The notes under the pieces were generated by a model. It did not search any database. It was not told the DNA's origin and saw only the letters and a program-made list of their open reading frames with translations. Positions 30,182 to 35,177 of a stretch of 35,177 nt of DNA are shown here, one piece after another. The stretch is from Hysterium pulicare CBS 123377 (lineage: Eukaryota; Ascomycota; Dothideomycetes; Hysteriales; Hysteriaceae), in the NCBI GenBank assembly GCA_000467715.1, contig AJFK01000252.1:1-35177 (forward strand). Reading direction: 5' to 3'. Positions within the stretch are counted from its first letter, which is position 1, and each line of letters begins with the position of its first letter. The position numbers and the translations under genes are program-made.

Positions 30182-32413
30182 CTTGGTTCTTTGTCCTACG
30201 GATTACTTCTAATAACTAATCTAGGCTTAGCAAATACTCCGTGCTGCTCTTCCAGTAGCTTCCGAGCTCACGACTCTCATGGAGTGATACCGTGACACCG
30301 AACACGAGAAAAATGTTTGTCCGATATCCTTGCTAACCTCGTGTCTCCTAACACAGCCACCCGCCGCACCAGCCCTATCGGATCTCAACGTTCCTGCATC
30401 ATTTCGGCGCATACTACCGGTCCTGGATTCAGTTTTCGTGTTTTACAAGACGTGACCAATAGGATGTTATCTTGAATCTTACGTGCCCTGCCATGTCTTA
30501 AACAAAAGTCAAGAGTTATGGGAGGCCTTTTCTTGAAGCGTCAGGTGCTGGTGGCTACGAACATGTACCCTAATCGACGTCGTTGAGTTCATAAGGCGCT
30601 TATGGAGCCATAGAGGCTATAGAAGGTAATGGAACTACGAAGGTAAGAATGTAGGGGGAAAAAGAATGTCCTATGATTCCTTGATCAGGAGATATCTCCT
30701 GGGCTTATTATGGACAGTGAGGACCAGCGCGCAGTAGTTCATATAATTCCTCAAGGCATAGTAGGTTTTAATATCAAGCATCAGCAGTCCTGGAAGACAT
30801 GGAGAATAAGTTGGTGGATTTCCGAAAAGCTTTTGCCGAGGCGGAAGCTAGCGGGACCTTGATCTAAATTTAGCTTGTCCTTTGTTCGCACCACATGCGT
30901 CCTGCTCGATGCTACCTCTCAGTGTTAGACTTTTCTAACTGCTCCGCCATCTAAAGCGCCAGCAGTTTCGAGCATTCTTTACTTAACCTCATTGAAGACC
31001 ATATTTGCCGGCTGAGGACTTTTCCCTACCGCATCTCCAAACGACCAAACATTCACCCGCAACAGAACGAAATGGGACCCCTTATCTGCTTGCTTCCTTG
31101 GCCCCGTCGGTGCTTTCATCAAGCGGATCCAAAGCAGGAGAGAGGGTTGCCGGACTCTTGCAAGGCGCATGCAATCGATGATACATCGGGGGCATTTGCA
31201 GAGTATCCGGTTTGGGACTCGTATGACGAATCGGTGCTGCTCCTCACCACCGCTCGCGAACAATTCTTGCAGTCATGTTACCGCTTTCCAAAGGAGATGG
31301 ACGTACCATGTGTACATCCACGTAATCCGACCTGATCGACGTTCATAATCCGCTAGACTACCCCTGAATATACCGCCCAAGTGCGTTTGACCGCTGTTGA
31401 AGTGAATTGAAGAAGAGAGGAAGGTTGGACACGCATTCAGGGGTTTTATGCGCCAACCGAGGTCCGCATTGGCGACTAGCTAAGCTACTTTCAACAACCG
31501 CCGAAATTTTTTACTTTCTGTAGGTACGGCCAAGGGTTAACAACGTCCTTTACTATACTTGGTGTAATAATCATTTGCTGAATTTCAACGACTAGCTATC
31601 TGAGGAGACAGTTACAGATTCTCAACTCCAACATTTGGGTGCAGCACTTATCGGACTGAACTAAACTTCTTATAGTACGGAGCAATCTGGAGAGTTCTGG
31701 AGCGATCCACAAAATTAGCACCGCTAAGAGCATGATTGAGCTCGCGAAAACGAGACGCAAGAAGATGTTGGTAAAAAATGCCTGCATGGCGATCGCAGGT
31801 AGTGGTCAGAGGCGTTTTCCTGAGACTACAGTACAAACTTGAAAGACTATTGTCAGCCACAGCGCCGCGCTATCCCTCGTAGCTCGGAGTGTAGGTGCTT
31901 CCAGCCTCTGCTAGGGTGACTAGGCATACGTCACATGATCTTATGGCTGGCTGGAAGCTTCGAGCTAAGATAAAGACTAACTACTTCAAGCGCTGAATCT
32001 AGCGCCGTAAACGTATCTCGTCTTACCTGGGACGGAAAATTCTGCGGCACATCTACACTATTTATCCTCTCTTTCTTTACTAGATTTGCTCCTGATAGGG
32101 CAGAGGTTTGCGAGGCTGAAGAGGATCGTGTTAATTCACAAGCTGATTTCGACCGATGTCCAGATTAATGGATACCCAGCGCTAGCATTCGACGTAGAAG
32201 GCTGGATCCTGACGACGTGACTGGCACTACTTCGCTAAAGCTGAGTCGAGATCGTCTCCTGTCCAAGTCTCTTCCCTGCCACGTCGAGATGTACAGAATC
32301 GCTTACACTCTGCAGCTCAACCGGCACCTTTCGAAGCTGAAGAGAACTCACACGATTCGTTGATAAATGCTGACCTACAGGAAATACGCGAGTGCCAAGC
32401 CAGCTACATTGAT

Positions 32414-32478
32414 TAAAAAGAAGCTTTGCAACCAGGTCCCGTATAGTGAGTCGAGGCGGTTGGATAAAAAGAAGCTTT
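32414..32478. repeat. 14-bp direct repeat
   Basis: The sequence taaaaagaagcttt occurs at 32414-32427 and again at 32465-32478, with 51 bp between the two starts. The flanking bases differ. It lies in the gene-poor stretch upstream of the Apple-like gene. Confidence 0.7.
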
Positions 32479-32918
32479 ACGGAGCCACACTTTCGCTTCT
32501 GCTGAGCGGGGAACCGAGAGTTGAAGTGCAACACCAGACCGAATGAAGCCGCAGATTGTCTTAATTCATCGCTGCGGCTGACCTGTTAGGACCTTTTGGG
32601 AACAGGGCCCTCAGCTTTGCAAGCCACTCCAAGCCGTCATCCGCCGTTGCAAGTATGGCTGAGCTTTAGGGAGCTGGCCTGGCTTTACAATCCAATCGCT
32701 TCCCCAGGCGATGCTCATCGATATCAAATCCCACTTGGCAGTGAAGTGGATACAGGATTCCATGATGATCTCGGCCTTCATCCAGAGAGGGGGAAATGTG
32801 TAGGTATATCACCTGAAGGTGCTCCCCCCGGAGATCGCTAGCATCGTCGTCTGCTCCTGTCCTCAGTCCCTCTTCGGCGGACATTGAAATCGCTGCAAGC
32901 AACTCAAACTTATTCATT

Positions 32919-34260
32919 ATGCACTTTCTTTCCCTTTCCCCGCTCACAGCTCTTCTTCTTTCCGTCGAAGTCGCAGCCGCAGCTGTGACTTTTTCTCAAA
33001 TCAAGTGTACCACCAAAAATGGGCCTAAATCAATCGCACCTGTCCCAACGACAACCAAGGCCTTGACAATTCCCCTCTACGCCTTCAGGATCACGACGGT
33101 TACTCCTCAGACAACAGTGACCCCTTCAGCAGTGACAACGACCATCAGCGGCACTACCACTTCGACGGTCTATACGACACTTATCCAAGAAACTGATACA
33201 TTTTCAACCACAACTACGCTCTACGACACTACGACAATTACCCAAGTTGAAACAGACAGTATGTATCCTCTTTGTATAATTATTATGCCCACGTCTTCAT
33301 ACTTTCACCCTGTATGATTCCTAGTCAAATCCCAATTAAGTGGTAATCGACGTGGAACACTATGGATATAAGTACTTAGCGGACTGGTTGGCAGTATGGA
33401 AACAATTGTGGGATCTTAAACTGACTATACTTCTATTTTAAGGCACAACACTCACGAACACTTACACCTCTACTAGCACGCCAACTACGACAATTGCGGC
33501 AACTGCTGGCTTCATACCTATCAAGTCCAGCATAGCTAACTCTGCCAAGAAGAGGAGAGACGCAGCCGTAGCAGACGAAGTCCTGGCCGCCGAGCCCAAG
33601 CGTGACCTGGAACAGCGAGCCGCGATAAAATACACACTGAGCCCGGTAGGCGGTAAAATTGTCTGCAAGCCAACCGTCTACCCGACCGCCGTCACCTGCG
33701 CCGGCCTTGTAGAAATCTATGCCACCTCCACTATCACGAGGACTGCTCTGAAAACTCACACGAATACTGCACCTACACCCACTTCAACCGCCTACACGAC
33801 GATCACGGAAACTTCTACGAGCACCGTGACACCAGTGGACGCATCGACGACGCTGACGTTCACCGACTCGTCCACGATCTCGGAAACCACCGTTTCGACG
33901 ACCACGACTACATACGTCGAAACCGCGACCGTGGGCGAAGTAGCGCCCACTTCGACATACTATGCCGCCTGCAGCTCGGACAACATCATCACTCAGATCG
34001 GCGGCCTCTACATCGACGCCTCATTCGTCAATCCCGGGGACACATTCACGGAAAACACGTCGGGGAGCGCGTACGACTGCTGCGTCTCGTGCATCACGAC
34101 GGCTGGGTGCGGAGGTACGTACGGGGCGATCGGTCAATGCTACCTGCTCATGGCTTCGGGGTCTTGTACTCAGAGCCACCAGGCGTTTCAGCTGGCGCCG
34201 GGGGGGACGAATTACGGAGGTTTTGCTAGTAATGGGTACTGTGGGCATGATTATACATAA
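32919..34260 (+). CDS. Secreted Thr-rich protein with C-terminal Apple/PAN-like Cys domain
   Basis: The exons are 32919-33258 and 33443-34260, giving 385 aa. The 184-nt intron is long for this window, but the join (ACAGACA|GC) stays in frame with no stop. A signal peptide spans about residues 1-21 (MHFLSLSPLTALLLSVEVAA). Two Thr/Ser-rich stretches (about 40-135 and 215-285) should be heavily O-glycosylated. Between them lie dibasic sites KKRR (149-152) and KR (166-167), which fit Kex2 processing. The last 95 or so residues carry eight cysteines (YAAC, DCCVSC, AGCGG, GQCY, GSCT and NGYC), as in fungal Apple/PAN-like adhesive domains. No GPI signal is seen. A surface or wall role is likely. The exact family is tentative. 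Confidence 0.75.
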
Positions 34261-34798
34261 GGAGGGTGGGGTTGAATGAATTACACCAAGTTTCGCTAGT
34301 CTATATACACTTCCTGGTACCGCGGTTGACAGGGCCAGACACGTCTTAGAAGTAATAGGCTACGAATTTAATGATATACTGGTAAAGCTACGAGATCTTA
34401 CATGCGTAATTACGTGCCTGTGAGGGACGATCTACAAGCAACTCCCCCGCACCCCTAATAGGCTGAAACCAAAGAGAATCATAACAAAAAGGAACTCGCA
34501 AGAGAAATCAAAGAAAGGTCGTTTATATATTACAACGAAATCCTACCATAAACGAGAGCTTCCTGCCTATCCTTCGGGGGCGGCATGTGCGTGGTATTGA
34601 TCTGAAGAAGAAAGGTTATAGTAGACTGTTCCGAAGTCTGTTCGCAGCTTACCCAGGGAAATAGCAGCACAAATGTATAAAACAGCAAACTGTATCTCGA
34701 GAGATGTTGGCGACATTTCCCCTCATATTGTACAAGCTCAGTCACAGTTCTTTTCATACAGTCTCACAAAAAGCTACCGCTTTAATATCTTCCATATA
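34261..34798. other. Convergent 3' region
   Basis: 538 bp lie between the stops of the Apple-like gene (+) and the glyoxalase-like gene (-). A 75-codon minus-strand open stretch at 34530-34757 has no family features. Confidence 0.4.
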
Positions 34799-35177
34799 TC
34801 ATAACTTAGCACCACCGCCACCACCATCACCACCACCACCACCACCTTCATCTCTATACCCCACAAGAACAAAAAACCACTTAACCCCAACCATCCAAAC
34901 GCACCCCTCCCCACAAACCCCCATCCCCCTAGCCCGTTCCAAAATCCCCTCAAACCTCTCCTTCCCCTCAATACCCACCGTAACACTAACCAACCCCTCC
35001 TTCTCCCCCTCCCTCCCCGGTATAAACCCCACCCTCGCATTCGTGAAAGCGAGTAAATCTCTACTCCTCACCACACCGAATATCTCCTCCCACTGTCTAG
35101 CCGCGCCTTCGTGGCCGAGGTCGCCGGGCGCGAGACGCAAGACGGCACCTAGGAGGTGCAGATGGGAGGTGCGGCGG
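34799..35177 (-). CDS. Glyoxalase-like (VOC fold) domain protein, C-terminal part
   Basis: Only the last 125 or so codons are inside the window; the frame is open to the right edge, so the start lies beyond it. The visible part reads HLLGAVLRLAPGDLG, RQWEEIFGV, LLAFTNARVGFIPG, GLVSVTVGIEG and FEGILERARGMGV. This pattern fits the C-terminal half of fungal glyoxalase-like VOC proteins, whose beta-alpha-beta-beta-beta modules usually bind a metal and a small substrate. The protein ends in a low-complexity Gly tail (GGGGGGDGGGGGAKL) encoded by an ACC/GGT microsatellite. The metal ligands cannot be judged from this fragment. Confidence 0.65.
   Translation of the reverse strand, partial: RRTSHLHLLGAVLRLAPGDLGHEGAARQWEEIFGVVRSRDLLAFTNARVGFIPGREGEKEGLVSVTVGIEGKERFEGILERARGMGVCGEGCVWMVGVKWFFVLVGYRDEGGGGGGDGGGGGAKL
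34811..34846. repeat. ACC trinucleotide microsatellite encoding poly-Gly
   Basis: This is a run of cca/acc triplets with two interruptions (gcc, atc). On the minus strand it encodes the Gly-rich C-terminus of the glyoxalase-like protein. Its triplet unit allows length change without frameshift. Confidence 0.85.

Larger units (their letters stand above)
30020..32918. other. 2.9-kb gene-poor stretch
   Basis: This is the longest stretch without a supported gene. Its left end must hold the NIS1-like promoter and its right end the promoter of the Apple-like gene. Short open frames occur on both strands: a 50-codon one at 30710-30862 (+), overlapping ones at 30979-31335, a 63-codon one with a hydrophobic segment at 31596-31787 (-), and one at 32235-32534 (-). 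None has a family match or a convincing exon partner. A 16-bp palindrome sits at 30686-30701 and a 14-bp direct repeat at 32414/32465. Base composition looks ordinary rather than strongly AT-rich, so a RIP-mutated repeat island is unlikely. Confidence 0.45.

Noticed and set aside
30686-30701. The 16-bp perfect palindrome caggagatatctcctg
   Set aside because: About one such palindrome in two windows of this size is expected by chance, and it is not near a clear promoter.
32666-32947. A 93-codon minus-strand open frame with a plausible-looking composition
   Set aside because: Its start overlaps the first codons of the Apple-like gene on the other strand and it has no recognisable motif.
1-35177. 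tRNA, rRNA, CRISPR and transposon signals
   Set aside because: No GTTCGA-type B-box with a matching A-box was found in non-coding sequence. There are also no regularly spaced identical repeats and no transposase, reverse transcriptase or integrase motifs.

Overview
This window is nuclear DNA from a filamentous ascomycete (Pezizomycotina). The signs are short GT-AG introns of about 47-65 nt, closely packed genes on both strands, and families typical of these fungi: a Bye1-like PHD/TFIIS/SPOC protein, an Age2-like Arf-GAP, an AusD-type methyltransferase, DHA1 and DHA2 transporters, a NIS1-like secreted effector and a DUF8021 protein. The class (Dothideomycetes, Leotiomycetes or other) cannot be fixed from the sequence alone. 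I support 16 protein-coding genes, two of them cut by the window edges, and two probable decayed or unresolved loci. I found no tRNA, rRNA, CRISPR array or recognisable transposon.

Layout. 1-2224 (-) is a GH16 beta-glucanase with a very long Ser-rich tail that runs off the left edge. 2225-4305 has no clear gene but holds a 72-bp tandem duplication. 4306-11909 is a housekeeping block: a Bye1-like transcription regulator (-), a ZNF830/CCDC16-like nuclear protein without its zinc finger (+), an Arf-GAP (+) and a three-exon Sft1-like Golgi SNARE (-). 11910-13440 contains a probable membrane-protein relic on the minus strand.

13441-30019 is an accessory-looking block. In order it holds a DHA1 transporter (+), a 1.8-kb stretch with decayed coding signal, a PEBP-family protein (-) divergent from an AusD-like methyltransferase (+), a WD40 protein (+), a secreted DUF8021 protein (+), an F-box-like protein (+), a DHA2 transporter (-), a paralogous F-box-like protein (+) and a NIS1-like secreted protein (-). 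30020-32918 is a 2.9-kb gene-poor stretch. A secreted Thr-rich protein with an Apple-like Cys domain (+) and the 3' part of a glyoxalase-like gene (-) finish the window.

How they fit together. The left block serves core cell biology: transcription elongation and chromatin reading, and Arf and SNARE steps of Golgi/endosome traffic. The right block serves export, secretion and host or environment contact. A methyltransferase, a PEBP protein and two drug-type transporters sit within 14 kb, but no polyketide synthase, NRPS or terpene synthase is present. This is therefore at most the edge or remnant of a metabolite cluster. Most coordinates of spliced genes come from hand-joined exons checked for phase and for family motifs; no transcript evidence was available.
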